From the NCBI RefSeq assembly GCF_030272615.1, contig NC_081412.1, forward strand, positions 669,128,852 through 669,192,851: a stretch of 64,000 nt of DNA. Reading direction: 5' to 3'. This stretch comes from Cryptomeria japonica. Its lineage: Eukaryota > Streptophyta > Pinopsida > Cupressales > Cupressaceae. The notes under the pieces are model-generated. The model was not told the DNA's origin. It did no database searches and saw only the letters and a list, made by a program, of their open reading frames with translations. This document shows positions 34,663 to 46,807 of the stretch, piece by piece; position 1 is the first letter of the stretch, and every line of letters begins with the position of its first letter. The position numbers and the translations under genes were made by a program.

Positions 34663-37333
34663 CCATGGATTGGGCATGAACCATCACTGTTCATGCGACA
34701 AAATCTAACACGTCTAATATGAACTCTTCGACTGAAGCGACCATTAACAATCTTGCACAAACTGTCTCTTCTTTACAGCAACAAATTGCCTCTATGAATC
34801 AATCTAAGTTTAGTGTGCCCACATTTGATGTTGCGAGCCCACTTTCTCTTGACATTGTTCGAGCTATCCCTCCTAAGCATGTTGAAATCCCGCATTTGGA
34901 GCTTTATAATGGTAAAGGTGATCCTCTAACACATGTTAAGACTTTTCAAACAATATGTACCGATTTTGCTTATGACCAAAGGTTGCTTGCAAAACTGTTT
35001 ACTAGGACATTAAGAGATAAAGCCCTACAATGGTATTGCTCGTTGCCTTCTTATTCTATTACTTCTTTCGAACAACTTGCAAATGCTTTCATTCAACAAT
35101 TTCAAAACAATATTTAAGTCCTAAAGTTACTTTGATTGATTTAATGCATTGTAAACAAGGTGTTAAAGAAAAAGTGACTGATTTCATTGGTAGATATAAG
35201 CATTTGTATGCTCAAATTTCCTTTCTAGTACCTGACAATGATATTCAAAGAATCTTTATTTCTAATTTACAAAAAGATATTAGAGATAAACTTATGTTTT
35301 CTGAGTTTACTTCTTTCCAACAGTTGTGTGCAACTCTTCACAATTATCAACTGACTGTGAGTCAAATGGAACAAGCAAATCCTATGGCTCCGAGTGATAA
35401 GGGTGATAGTAGTCAACAACCATTTGGGAAGTTTAAACCGAACAGAGAGTCCATTAAATTTAATGAAAACATCATCAACAACAATGTGAATGCAACATCA
35501 GGTGTGCCTCCTATTTCTAAGTTTTTCAAGAAAGAAAGAAAGTTTACTCCTTTGAATGAATCATTGCATAGTATTATGAATAAGCTATTGGAACAAAATG
35601 TGCTTACTCTCCCTCCTATAAGGCAAATAGATCCTGCAAAGATTAATTCACCCTATTTTGATAACAAATCTTTTTGTCAATTTCATCGTCAACCTGGGCA
35701 TGATACTGAAAAATGTTTTGATTTAAAGGGTAAAATTCAAGATTTGATTGATAATAATACTATCTCTGTTTCAGGAGTGAATGATAAGGGCAACACATCT
35801 GTAGCTCCTCCTAACCAAAATCTTAAGATTTTTACTGATCCATTACCTTCTCATACCTCTAATGCAATTGATACTAATGATTCCTCTGTCTCACGTGAGG
35901 ATCTTGTGTCTATGACTCCGAATGTGATTAACTTTGTGGAGCAGCAGAAAATCCCTAAAGAACCTTCCATCACATTTGATTCTACTGAAACTATCAGAGC
36001 GCCTGATGGTCCTTTATACATAGTTGCAAAAGTCAAGAATACACCTTGCCGTGGAGTGCTTATTGATCCTTCTTGCATGGTTAATGTTATTACTGAAGAA
36101 TTTCTTTTTACTTTGCAATTGAATCAAGTGATCTATGACAAAACAAATGTAGTTGTGAAATTATTTGATGCATTTTCTTCTCCTGCAATTGGTTCTATTA
36201 CATTACCTATTGAAGTCCATAACAAATCCCTTGATGTGAACTTTGCTATTATTCCTTCATCCGAACAATTTTGTGTGAAGCTAGGCTATCCTTAGCTATC
36301 TTCCATGAAAGCTATTGCTTCTCCTATTCACAAGTGTTTGAAATTTCCCCATAATGGTGAAGTTGTTACTGTCAATCATAGTCTCTTTAAACCAGCTGAA
36401 AGAACTTCTAGCGTTCCTATTGATTATTTTTGGCCTAAACAATTCCAATCTCTTCCTCCGCAAAGTGATCATCTTTTCAAATCTTATCAAAAGTGGAAAA
36501 CAGATATGATCCTATCTTTAAGTGAACCTAGAACACCTAAACTTGATATTCCTATCATTCTTGAGAAGGAAGTTCTTCCTTTGAAAGATAAAACTAATGT
36601 CTTTCCTCAAGAAGATTCCCAACCCATGGATGTGACTATGTCTATGTCTGATAAACTTTCTAAAAGTAGACCTATACCTCCTCGTCATGATGGACTTGGT
36701 CTCCTTCCTAAACCAAATATTCCTCCTTTATATGGAGTGGTTCCTCCTCCTTCCTTTTATAGAGAGAAGAGATCTTCCTCTTCTCCTATTATCCAACCTA
36801 AGAGACAACAACCTAAACACCCAAGTGATAAGGATGAGAACATTACTCCTCCTCAATCTTCTCAACTTCCTACTAAGACTAGATGAAATCGTTCTGTGCA
36901 CGAACGCCGATGAAAGTGTCGTCTTAGAGCTCAGGCAGCTGCTTCTCAAACTTTGCAATCTCCAAAAACACCTTCAGCTAGTATTATTCCATTTTCTCCT
37001 CAGCCGGAAATTGAGCCAAAATCTCCTAAACATAAGATGCATGATGGTTTTGATCCTGTGTGGGTTAAAGATCCTATTTTTATAAATCTTGATGATGATA
37101 TAGATAAAAATGTTATTCATGATGAAAATTTTACTTCTCTTGCTTCTGATAGTGAATATGAATATGTTGATGTTGATAACCATTTATCTAATGAATTTTC
37201 TAAAGCACTTATCCTAGCTCCTAGAGAAGAACAACGTGGCTTGGAACATGAACATAGCCCTTGTTTGGATCTTGTGATCGCTCCATCTGCTGTGTTGAAT
37301 GTTCCTCCTCTAGCGTGTTTCCTGTCTTCCTGA
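34663..37333 (+). pseudogene. F gag-protease polyprotein with long Pro/Ser and Arg-rich tail
   Basis: About 890 codons. A possible ATG at 34663 is followed by a TGA; the clean start is 34719. The gag core is HVEIPHLELYNGKGDPLTHV and LRDKALQWYCSLP. A one-base shift near 35110 joins VTLIDLMHCKQGVKEKVTDF. The zinc-knuckle-like motif is FCQFHRQPGHDTEKC (about 35680-35720). The protease-like domain (about 36000-36330) has LIDPSCMVNVI where DGG or DSG is expected, so the catalytic motif is altered to DPS; it ends CLKFPHNGEVVTV. A Pro/Ser-rich region, an Arg-rich patch and an acidic tail follow. Stops at 36293, 36884 and 36917 fit TGG to TAG and CGA to TGA changes. Confidence 0.8.
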
Positions 37334-38110
37334 AATATTGATCAGCAAGATCGGGGGGTGGATGACGTGCTAGACTAGTTGCATTAGAATAGCAGATTCT
37401 CTCCTCCTCTCTTTTGTTACTTCTTCTATGTGTTATTCTCATTCTTCTATTTGTTGTCCTTAGTGTTGTTTACTTGAGGACGATGCAAAGCATTAAGATC
37501 TCTTTTGGTCTCTCTCATGTTGACTCAAAAGACACATGTGTTCCCTTCTTCTAGGTGATCTTCCTTGATTGGGGAATGAAGAACAATTATGCATACATAC
37601 ATATGATATACATGAATTATCATACAACATACTGACCCCGAGGAAAGCGAAGTCACCTCGTGCTTTGTGTTTTGTGGCTATTATCCTTGGGTTTATCTCA
37701 CACTTGGGGGCTAAATCTTTGCGATAACGTGCTCCTTTCCCTTCTCATTTCTTATGTGTATCACTACCTTAAAGCAATCACCCCCGTTGAGGCGTGTACG
37801 ATCTCTTTAACGTAGGGGGGCATACACCCCGTACATATCTCTTCAAGATACTTGAAAATTTCCTGACGAACTTAGCTTTACCTTGAAAATTTTTGGTACT
37901 TTTATTGCATGACTCATAGTGAGAGAACCTTACTACTGACAGTCATGGTTCTCCCTCATGATCTTCCCTTTTACTTTGTCAATCGAAGTCGTAAGATCCT
38001 TAGTCCACTGGGGGCTTGGTGTGTCTTGCCTCCTTGACGTGGTGAAAGTCTTTCAATGTTGTTTCCTTGTACTTTACCAGAAGTATGGGCGTACGCTTAT
38101 ACTCCAGCTA
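37334..38110. other. F non-coding 3' region
   Basis: No gene. Short runs GGGGGGCATACACCCC and CACTTGGGGGCTAAA occur; the latter echoes the polypurine tract and may be a degenerate upstream copy. Confidence 0.5.
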
Positions 38111-38124
38111 AAGTGGGGGCTAAA
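38110..38124 (+). other. Polypurine tract of F
   Basis: AAAGTGGGGGCTAAA directly precedes TGTAACGTCC. Confidence 0.7.
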
Positions 38125-39346
38125 TGTAACGTCCTAAAATTGTGACACTTGCAATTTCGACTGCATTTGGGTCTTCACGATGGTGATGCAACACAGAACT
38201 TGAATGGAGACCCCGAAACTTGTTCATGACACCAAAAATTGCATTTTTCAGCACCCTGGCCTGATCCCTCCTTGCACCCTGCTGTCCCGAGAGGTGGGAC
38301 CAGAGCACCCAGTGCCCTAGTCCTTCAGGACTAGGGCGCCTAGCGCCCTGGTCCCTGGCCCTATTTTGGGCCCGGTCTCTTATGGGGCTTCGGGTCTTTA
38401 AGTTTGCAAATTGGAAAATAAGGTTGCTATGTCAGCCCAAGGTCAAAAAAATCAGTCTATCAGCCCTAATTGACAAGTATATAAACTACATTTCCTCTCC
38501 CATTTTAGAGGAGGAAAAATAGACGTAGCGGAAGCGATATTCAAACATTCAAGCATTCAATCATTCCTTCAAGCAATTGATCATTCTAACTCTCCATTCA
38601 AGGCTAAGTGTTGCATTCAAGACAAGGATTCAACCATTGAAGAGGAGATCACTTACAACATACAACATACAACAACATTTACACCTTCGCATGTAAGAAT
38701 ACAAACATTCTTACAACAAGGTATCAGTACTTGTTTACATTACAAACATTTACATTTACAACATTCTCATTTCTTGGTTAATTCCAAAACTGGGGTTTGA
38801 CCTAAGGGAAAACCCCTAATCCCTAACCCCCCAATCATCCTCTCTTTTCTGTGTGTAGGTTGCAGGTATGCGACTGAAATTGAAGATCTGGAATCCTTGT
38901 GCAGAGATGAACAGATCCCCCTTTGTTTCGCAGATTTTTCGGAGGACCGTGTGCACGCCGGGTGCCATCGTCCCGTCAACTTTTACTCAAATTTACAAGA
39001 CAACATCGTCTCGACATTTTACTACTAATTCCAGGTCCGCAGCTTCATCCTATATTCCTATCTTTGTTTATAAGCGAATCTTTCTCACTTTACATGCACT
39101 CCTAGTTCAATCCTTCTATCTACATTCTTTACAAAAGAGGGTAGCCTTGCTGTCTTAACCCTTGAAACTCATTTAGAATCCAATCTTGCATTGCGTGGGA
39201 TTGGATCTTGTGGGTTTCAACCCCTCTTTTGAATGTAAAGTCTCTCCTAAGTGAAAAACCATCAACCCTAGTGACCTCCCTTCTCTCTCCTTGGAGTTGG
39301 AGAGGGGAGAACAACTAGGGTTCGATCATGATTTTTTCGCTTTACA
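38125..39346 (+). repeat. F 3' LTR (about 1.22 kb)
   Basis: Starts TGTAACGTCCTAAAATTG after the polypurine tract. A TATA box, TATATAAA, lies at 38478-38485. The 3' border (TTTCGCTTTACA at 39346) is inferred from the CA terminus and the start of LINE sequence, since there is no second LTR to compare. Confidence 0.6.
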
Positions 39347-42300
39347 CATGGATGAGGAACTTGAACAAGGGAAATGTCTAGGATTATGCCTATGTTACCC
39401 CTAGAAAGAGAAACCAGACCGTGGCAAAGCGGGAGGGTAAAGAAGAGGAAGGAAATCACTAGCCGAACTCAGACTGATAGATGGATATGATGTAGATCAA
39501 ACTAAGATAACAACCATGTTGAATGCAAGGAAGGGGAAGATCCTTCCCAAGGAAACATGAAGCTGCTTACGTGGAATGTTAGGGGTTTAAATGCCCCTAA
39601 CAAGAGGTGCTTAATTAAGCACAAGATTAAAACGTGTCAACCAGAGGTAGTTTTTATTCAAGAGACAAAATTGAACAAGGAGGAGATGGAAGGATTCAAG
39701 AGGTCTTTGGGGATTTGGGAATATCAGGCAGTTCAATTGATAGGGGTTGCAGGTGGTCTAGCTAAGTTGTGGAATCCTAACAGAGTAGTAGTGGAATCAG
39801 TAGTAGAGAAGGAAAAATGGATAGCAATCCTAGTGAAAAGCATAAACAATGATTTAAGATTTGGAGTGATTACTGTCTATGGCCCAGTACAAACTGAAAG
39901 AAAAAGAGAGCTTTGGAGGGAAATTGATGCATTCTTAAGCAATAATGATTTTCCACACACTATTATGGGGGGGGGGGGAATTCAATGCGATAGTACAATT
40001 ATCATAAAAGAAAGGGAGGATTCAAAGAGAGTTACAATCACAAATAGACTTCGATGATTGGGTCCATAGGAATAACCTTTTAGACATAAAGTGTGGAAAT
40101 GGAATATTCACTTGGAATAACAAATGCAAAGGTTTCAACTATATTGCAGAAAAGATAAATAGATTTTTCCTCAAAGGGGATATTCTATCATTAAAAGGAG
40201 AGATGACTACAAATATGATAGCTCAGGTAGGATCAAATAACTACCCAGTGATTCTGGATATTGGGGAGGAACAAAGACCTAGGCAAAGCTCATTCAAATT
40301 TGAAAATATGTGGATGAAGGATGAGGAATTTTATGATCTCATTGAAAAGTGGTGGCAGGATGAGATCTTTGTGGGATCAAAGTTGTTTTTCTTTGTCTCT
40401 AAGATGAAAGCAATAAAACAAAAATTATTAAAGTGGAACAAAGATAAATTTCAAAATATTTTTACAAGGAAAAAGGAATTGAAAGAAGAGACGAAATCAG
40501 TCTCAGAAGAAGTCATAAGTAGGGGGGTGGACACCCAACTTTATGAACAAGAAAAAATGTTGCTAGTAGAATATCATGAAGTTCTAGCCAAAGAAGAGGT
40601 GTTTTGGAGGCAAAAATCGAGAGAAACTTGGTTGGATGTAGGGGATAGCAACTCTAAATATTTCATGCTAGTACTAAAATTAGAAGAGGTGCCAATAGGA
40701 TCCTGATGATCATCAAAGAGGATGCATCAATAGTGGATAATCTAGAAGAGGTAGTAAAAGAAGGGATCAACTACTTCCTATAAATTTTTAATAACTAGGA
40801 TGGCTCAAACTTAAGTGATCAAACAAAAATATTATCTTGCATACCACACAAAATATATGAGAGACAAACACCAATTTGATAAATAAATTCTTTGAACTAA
40901 GTTCCACTCAACTTTGTTTCAACTTCACTTGGACAAAGCCCCTAGTCCAAATGGTTTTTCTGCAAGTTTTTATCAGAAATGTTGGCATATACTTGGCAAG
41001 GAGATTACAGTAGCGCTAGAAGCAACTAGAAAAGGAGGCATATTTTTAAAAGAAGTAAACAATACCTTTTTGGTACTGATCCCCAAAAAAGAGAATGTAA
41101 GAAGCTTTGAGGACTACAGGCCAATATATGTTATGCAATACCTTGTATAAGATAATAGTAAAAGGCTTGGCCAATAGGTTAAAGATAGTTTTACCTCATA
41201 TTATATCAGAAGAACAATTGAGCTTCATGCTTGGAAGATCAATTTTAGATGGAATTATTGTATCTCAAGAAGCAATACACTCCATATAGTAAAAAAAAAA
41301 TCCCTAGCATGTTAATCAAACTTGATATCAAGAAAGCTTATGATAAAGTAGATTGGAGATTCCTATGCAAATGTCTAGAAGTTTTCAGATTTTGTAAACA
41401 ATGGATAGATTTGATCTATTGCTGCATCACCACCCCAAAATACTCTGTGATAATCAACGGGACCCCAAAGGGCCACTTTGAAGTTCTAGAGGCCTTAGAC
41501 AAGGGGATCCGATCTCCCCCTTCTTATTTATAATAATGGAAGAGGCATTGGGAAGAAATTTACAAAAGACTCAATCCATGGAGAATATTGAAGGTATTAG
41601 TATTACTAGTGCAATCTTGAATGTGACTCATCAATAATTTGCAGATGATACTATGCTTCTAGGGGTGGGATCAGTACAAGAGGCCATAAATTTTTAAATC
41701 ATTCTAAAGAAATATACCAAGGTCTCAGGTCAGCAAATTAGTATGGAAAAATCTGAAGTCTTTTTCTTTTACATTCAACTGTGGACAATTTTTTTTTTTT
41801 GAGAATCTTGGGGTTCAACAACGGCAATTTACCTTGTAAATATTTAGGTCTTCCTCTAGAAAGTGGGATTGGATCTTCTAAACTTTGGGAACCATTAAAG
41901 GAGAAGATTGAAAAGAAACTAAACTCTTAGAAAGGCAGATGGTTACGTGGGCTGACAGGCTTGTGATGCTCAAAGCAGTACTGTCAGCATTGCCTATTTA
42001 TCTCATGTCTTGCCTGACCCTTCCTATAGGAGCTACTGAGAAGATTAAGTAGATGAGAAATTGTTATTGGCAAGGGTTGGTAGAGAAGAAAAAAAATGAC
42101 TTTAATAGCTTGGGATTCAATCTGCAAACCTAAAGAATTTGGAGGGGTTGGTACGAGGAAACAAGGGTGGCAAAATTGAGCTCTAGGGGCCAAATTAGTA
42201 TGGAAAATGTATGAACATCTGAATCTTAAATGGGCTAAGATTATACAGAGAAAATATTTGGTTGGTGATGAAGCAGAGAAATTTTTTAGAAGTAGCAACC

Positions 42301-43885
42301 CCATAGAGGATTCAAAGTGTGGAACTTCATTCTTTCTTGTAGAGATCTAATTATGAGAAGATTGACTTGGGATGTAGCAGATGGTTCAAAGTCATTATTT
42401 TGGGATTACTCATGGGGGGATACCCATCCATCATTTTGCTAATGAACATAGAAAGATTAAAAATTAGGACAGGGGAGGTTTGAGGCTCTCTCTTGTAGGA
42501 CTTTGTAAACTTTAAAAACAAGGATAAAGCTGGAGAATGGGAACGAAAATCATTTGACAATCTAAATGTCCCAAGGGAAGATGCTGTTCAACTTCAAGAG
42601 ATACTTCAGAGTAGGTGAATAGCTTTTAGAGAAGCAAGAGATAGATTGAGATGGGATGGAGCTAATTCTGGTACTTATTCGGCAAAGGAGGGTTATAGGG
42701 ATCTCACTAAACAACAAAATTGGAATAAAACTGAGCTCCCTTTACATTTGTGTTGGAATAAAGGATGCCTTCCCAAAGTTGGTATCTTTTCTTGGGCAAT
42801 TATTAAAGGGAGAGTTCTCATAGCAGAGTGGTTCTCAAGAATTGGATTTAGTGGTCCATCAAGATGTATCCTATGTGAACAAGAGGAAGAACCCATTAGC
42901 CATTTGTTCCTCCAATGTCCTTTCTCTCGCCAATGCTAGCAATGGTTGTGAGCTAAACTTGGGTGGGCCTCAACTCTACCACATGATATCTTAAGCCTAT
43001 TTAAGAGCTAGCCAAAGTTAAATAGATCCGAGTTATTTTGTGGTTTGTAGATTGCTAGCACATTAATTTTGGTTTGGTAAATCTAGAAGGAAAGGAATAG
43101 GAGAATTTTTAATGAATCAAAGATGAGGTTAGAATTATTAACCAATAAAATTGAAATGGCCATTGTAGAGGTAGTTAACAACAGGAATGAGAAGAGATCT
43201 CACAAGCATTCTGCATTCACTCATTGGGATGGAGAATCTTAGGGGAGATGGAGTGGTCTTAGAATTCCCCAATTTTGCGAGGGGGGGGGGAAGGCAAACA
43301 AGACATATTGGACTGCAAATGGGAGTCGCCAAGAGAGGGTGGCATAAATTAAATTTTGATGGAGTATCTAGAGGAAATCCAGGCATTTCAAGAGTTGGAT
43401 GTGGTATTTCCAAGTGGGATGGAAGGATCGTAGCAAAAATTGCAGAACCATTGGACCAAGGCAGTAACAATCAAGCAAAATTTCAAGCCTTGGTGATTGG
43501 CCTTCAAAAGTGTAGATCTCTGGGTATCCAAAATCTAGAGATTCGGGGGGATTCCACAATAGTTATTAATGCCTTAAGAAGACAGGCTACTCCTAATTGG
43601 AGATTGAATGCAATATTAGAAAGGGCTCTAAGTATCATTAGTTCTTTTGAAGCAGTGGTATTCAACCACATTTATAGGGAAGGTGATCTTCTTGTAGATG
43701 ATCTAGCTAATAAGGCAATAGATGGTATTCAGATAGATTTTGAGGATATAGAATAACCAAAATTTGGAAATTATAATGTGCTTTCCTGTGTAGTAGAAAG
43801 TGCATTATCTTTGAGGTTTTGTAGGACCTAAAGCTTTTCCTTGGCGGGACTTCAACTTTGAAATTTTGAAATTTTAAATTCTAAG
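39347..43885 (+). mobile_element. L1-type LINE with RNase H domain, 5'-truncated and decayed
   Basis: Domain order is APE endonuclease, RT, zf-RVT zinc finger, RNase H, typical of plant L1-clade LINEs of the RNase H-bearing kind. The first 200 bp hold only the tail of ORF1 (TPRKRNQTVAKRE-like). The 3' end is probably near 43885, after a TTTGAAATTTTGAAATTTT tail. No target duplication was identified. Confidence 0.85.
39557..43756 (+). pseudogene. LINE ORF2 (endonuclease, RT, zf-RVT, RNase H), many breaks
   Basis: The start codon at 39557 opens MKLLTWNVRGLNAPNKR, the endonuclease N-terminus; FIQETK follows. The GDFN box is destroyed by a 12-G run at 39967-39978 that shifts frame. RT motifs: NTFLVLIPKKENVRSFEDYR, LANRLK, LIKLDIKKAYDKVDW (motif A), and FADDTMLLG near 41640 (catalytic FADD). 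The zinc finger (42646-42939) has KVGIFSWAIIKGR and CILCEQEEEPISHLFLQCPF. RNase H (43330-43756) has KLNFDGVSRGNPG, QAKFQALVIGL and IRGDSTIVINAL; a Lys stands where Glu is expected in QAE. Frameshifts and stops occur throughout; no activity is possible. Confidence 0.87.
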
Positions 43886-44306
43886 TTTTGTTGTGGTGGC
43901 AGGACACATCAATGCTAGCAAGAGCATGTCGATTTTCTTGAAAGAGATATGAATTGGATGGGTCAAGTTATCCTTGTTAAGGTGAGTAATTATGTTCGAG
44001 CTAGTCTACTGATTTAGCATCATCAAGAGGTAAATTTCTCTCATGCGAAATGAGTTGATAGACAGATAAGATGATGAAAGTACCTCCTTTCCACCTTCCT
44101 CATCAAATATTTTGCGTTGGCCACACGAGCGGATTAGAATGCGGAGATCACAAAAGATTTGTTTTGAGTTTCTCCAAGCATTCATTTAATGGGTAGAAAA
44201 GCTTGCTCGAGAAGCTTCATTTTCCCTATTAAATTGAAACTAGAACAAACTGCTTTTCATTCTTCATTTCTTCCTTGTGTTTAGCGGAGCAGAGTAGAGA
44301 GTTGTA
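43886..44306. other. Spacer upstream of gene C
   Basis: No ORF or repeat recognised. It could hold the promoter of the former gene C; I see no clear TATA box. Confidence 0.4.
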
Positions 44307-44970
44307 ATGGATTCCAATATTAGATTGGTTGCGGCTAAGAGGAAAATGACCTTCCTGGGCCCAATCACGAACAAGCGGCTGCAACAAGTGACCAAAATAT
44401 CACATCCTCTTCTACCAGATGTAATATGTGATATTTTGGGGGTCCACTTTCTTATTGCTGATCACAGATACATTTAACTTCGATATCTCGACGCATTTCT
44501 TGAATTTGGGGGAACCCAAGGTGGTTGCGTAAGAGTTTTGTATGAGGGTATTCAAGCCAGGCTTTTCAGATCATATTGACAGAGTCCTTCGTGAAATAGA
44601 CAATAATCTCACTATTCCTCCATCTTCTTATTTCCATATTGTGAGTAGGAATGGGATTCTAGTGCCGAGGTTCACAATATTATTATTCATTTAGGATCAT
44701 GCAAGCTAGGAGGTAGGCAAACCAATTAAGCGTTGTTGTGTGGATTTTCTCAAAAAGGTTACGGGCTTCTCAGATGACAGTGTGCTTGTTCCCCCAAAGG
44801 GGGATGATATTGATGTTAATCTTCCTTGGGTTCGAGAGTTCAAACATTTAACAAGTAGGTGAGATGAGGATGATCCGTTCTCCTCGAGTGAGAGTAGCAG
44901 CAACAACAAAGCGAAAGATGAAGTTTCGGCAATAGGCATTAATGTATGGTTGGGTTGGCTAGTATCTTCT
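44307..44970 (+). pseudogene. Gene C: uncharacterised protein fragment related to genes A and B
   Basis: The ATG at 44307 opens MDSNIRLVAAKRKMTFLG, followed by PITNKRLQQV. That start aligns with gene A (59318) and gene B (61195). After about 58 codons a TAA occurs. From about 44571, in another frame, a long reading resumes (DHIDRVLREIDNNL, KRCCVDFLKKVTGFSDDSVL, then a Ser-rich FSSSESSSNNKA stretch) with three more stops. It is therefore a decayed copy of a gene whose function I cannot name. Similarity with A and B is by eye and short. Confidence 0.45.
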
Positions 44971-45128
44971 CTCTGGTTTTGCTAGTATCAGAGATAGTCG
45001 AAAAACAATCTAATGTAATACAGTCCTATTTTGACATATGGGGCTTCTCATATTTTAGACGTCTAATCTGAGATGGTATAGGCTTTAATGTACTCCTTTT
45101 GTCTCTTTCTAAGAAGATCCATCCATGG

Positions 45129-45823
45129 ATCATTTTGTAAGATGTAAAATCCTAGTTCATAGTAATATAATTTCAGCTCTAAGCCCTTTACCGAGCCAAA
45201 AACATTTATCATATAAGTTTATTAAATATTATACTATAAATTTATTATTATTAATTATAATTATAAAGATAAGTTCATCAAGATTAAGACATAAATTAGA
45301 TTATTAGGAGGTAATTTGTAGTCTATTTAAATTTTATGTTGTTAAATATGCAATAGAATTTTTTTGTTTGCCTTATTATTATTATATATTGAATTGCAAT
45401 TACAATTATATCTTATTTATGTGAAATAATTTAATGTAGCTAAATATTTTATCCTATGCATATTAAATATTAATATAATCATTTTGTAAGATGTAAAAAT
45501 CTAGCTAATTTTAATATAATTTTGGCTCTAAGCCCTTTATCGAACCAAAAAAATTTATCATATAAGTTTATTAAATATTATACTATAAATTTATTATTAT
45601 TATTTATAATTATAAAGATAAGTTCATCAAGATTAAGACATAAATTAGATTATTAGGAGGTAATTTGTAGTCTATTTAAATTTTATGTTGTTAAATATGC
45701 AATAGATTTTTTTGTTTGTCTTATTATTATTATTATTATTATATATTGAATTACAATTTATCTTATTTATGTGAAATAATTTAATGTAGCTAAATATTTT
45801 ATCCTATGCATATTAAATATTAG
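45129..45823. repeat. 349-bp AT-rich tandem duplication
   Basis: 45129-45477 and 45478-45823 both start ATCATTTTGTAAGATGTAAA and run nearly base for base to CTATGCATATTAAATATTA. The copies share about 93-95% identity by eye. The core TTTATCATATAAGTTTATTA also appears in the satellite at 33988-34621, with nearly the same unit length. Confidence 0.85.
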
Positions 45824-46014
45824 AGTAAAATTACAATTATGCATGCATTATTTATAATCTGTGCATAAATTTTATATAAGAAACATTAATTCCACATTTT
45901 CATACAATTTTATTATATTAATAATAAGAATAATTCAATAGAGGTTTTTAATTTTAAATATTTAAATTATATTTTTTTAATTTATATACCTTCTTAGTGA
46001 CATGTATGTACATA

Positions 46015-46098
46015 CCCTACCCCCTTGTGGGATTTGAACTTGTGACCTCTCTTTCAAGAGCACAAGTTCTCCACTAGTAGGCCAACTCAAGTTGTACA
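46015..46098 (-). mobile_element. tRNA-like sequence (SINE head or tRNA pseudogene)
   Basis: On the minus strand an A-box-like CTTGAGTTGGCCTACTAGTG (46072-46091) is followed about 25 bp later by a B-box-like GGTCACAAGTTCAAATCCC (46029-46047). Both resemble RNA polymerase III internal promoters at the spacing found in tRNAs. The acceptor stem does not pair properly, and no SINE tail is clear in the AT-rich flank, so it is either a truncated tRNA-derived SINE or a tRNA relic. Confidence 0.55.
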
Positions 46099-46099
46099 A

Positions 46100-46805
46100 T
46101 TTTATTTATAATATTGATAATGATATACTTTTTCAATTTTACAAAACCAACAAAATATTTAAAATTTTATCATTATTATATATTTATAATTTAAAATTAA
46201 TATGATGGTTTAAATACTATATGAAATATTTATAATATTTTTTAGCCAAATAAAAATTGACTTATATGACTAATATCAACTATACTTTATAGTAAAATGA
46301 TTACAATAATGAAGAGTTGTTTCTCTCCAACTAATTACTATAGGCTTAATTACATTATAAGAATCTAATTCTAAATAAAAATGAACATAATCATAATTGT
46401 ACCACTTAAACATCAATGAATAAGTATTACATGCAACTTCTCAAATTATTATCTATCTTGTTTTTCAAATAATAATATTATAAAAATAAGTACTCACTAA
46501 ATAACATTTGTTTTTATATTAAAAGCAGCCAAAACAAGGGGGCTGACCTAGAAGAACAAAGAAACAGTGGCAAGCCAACTGTCAACAGAACAACAACAAA
46601 ATTACAGCCCTCTTACTTTCCTCTATCAAAAACTATGATCATTCTACGTAAGTTTAGCAGATATATAAAAGTCTTAATAAACATTTTAAACATTTTCCAC
46701 ATAGGGCAACAGGTAGATAAGTTCAAATATAAACAAAAATTAAAGCTATCATCCCAGAGGCCACTAGGACCGAACCAAAACCCAGACTTTCAAGACATAG
46801 AAACA
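46100..46805. other. AT-rich spacer
   Basis: No gene seen between the tRNA-like sequence and gene D. Homopolymer-rich. Confidence 0.4.
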
Positions 46806-46807
46806 GA

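Larger units (their letters stand above)
34622..39346 (+). mobile_element. F: Tat-like gag-protease-only element, 5' LTR missing
   Basis: A long gag-protease ORF (34663-37333) is followed by about 780 bp of non-coding sequence, a polypurine tract and one LTR. No RT, RNase H or integrase is present, and no LTR or PBS lies upstream. At 34621 the sequence changes abruptly into AT-rich satellite. Damage is light (one frameshift and three or four stops), so this is a fairly young copy of a non-autonomous family or a 5'-truncated deletion derivative. Confidence 0.75.
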
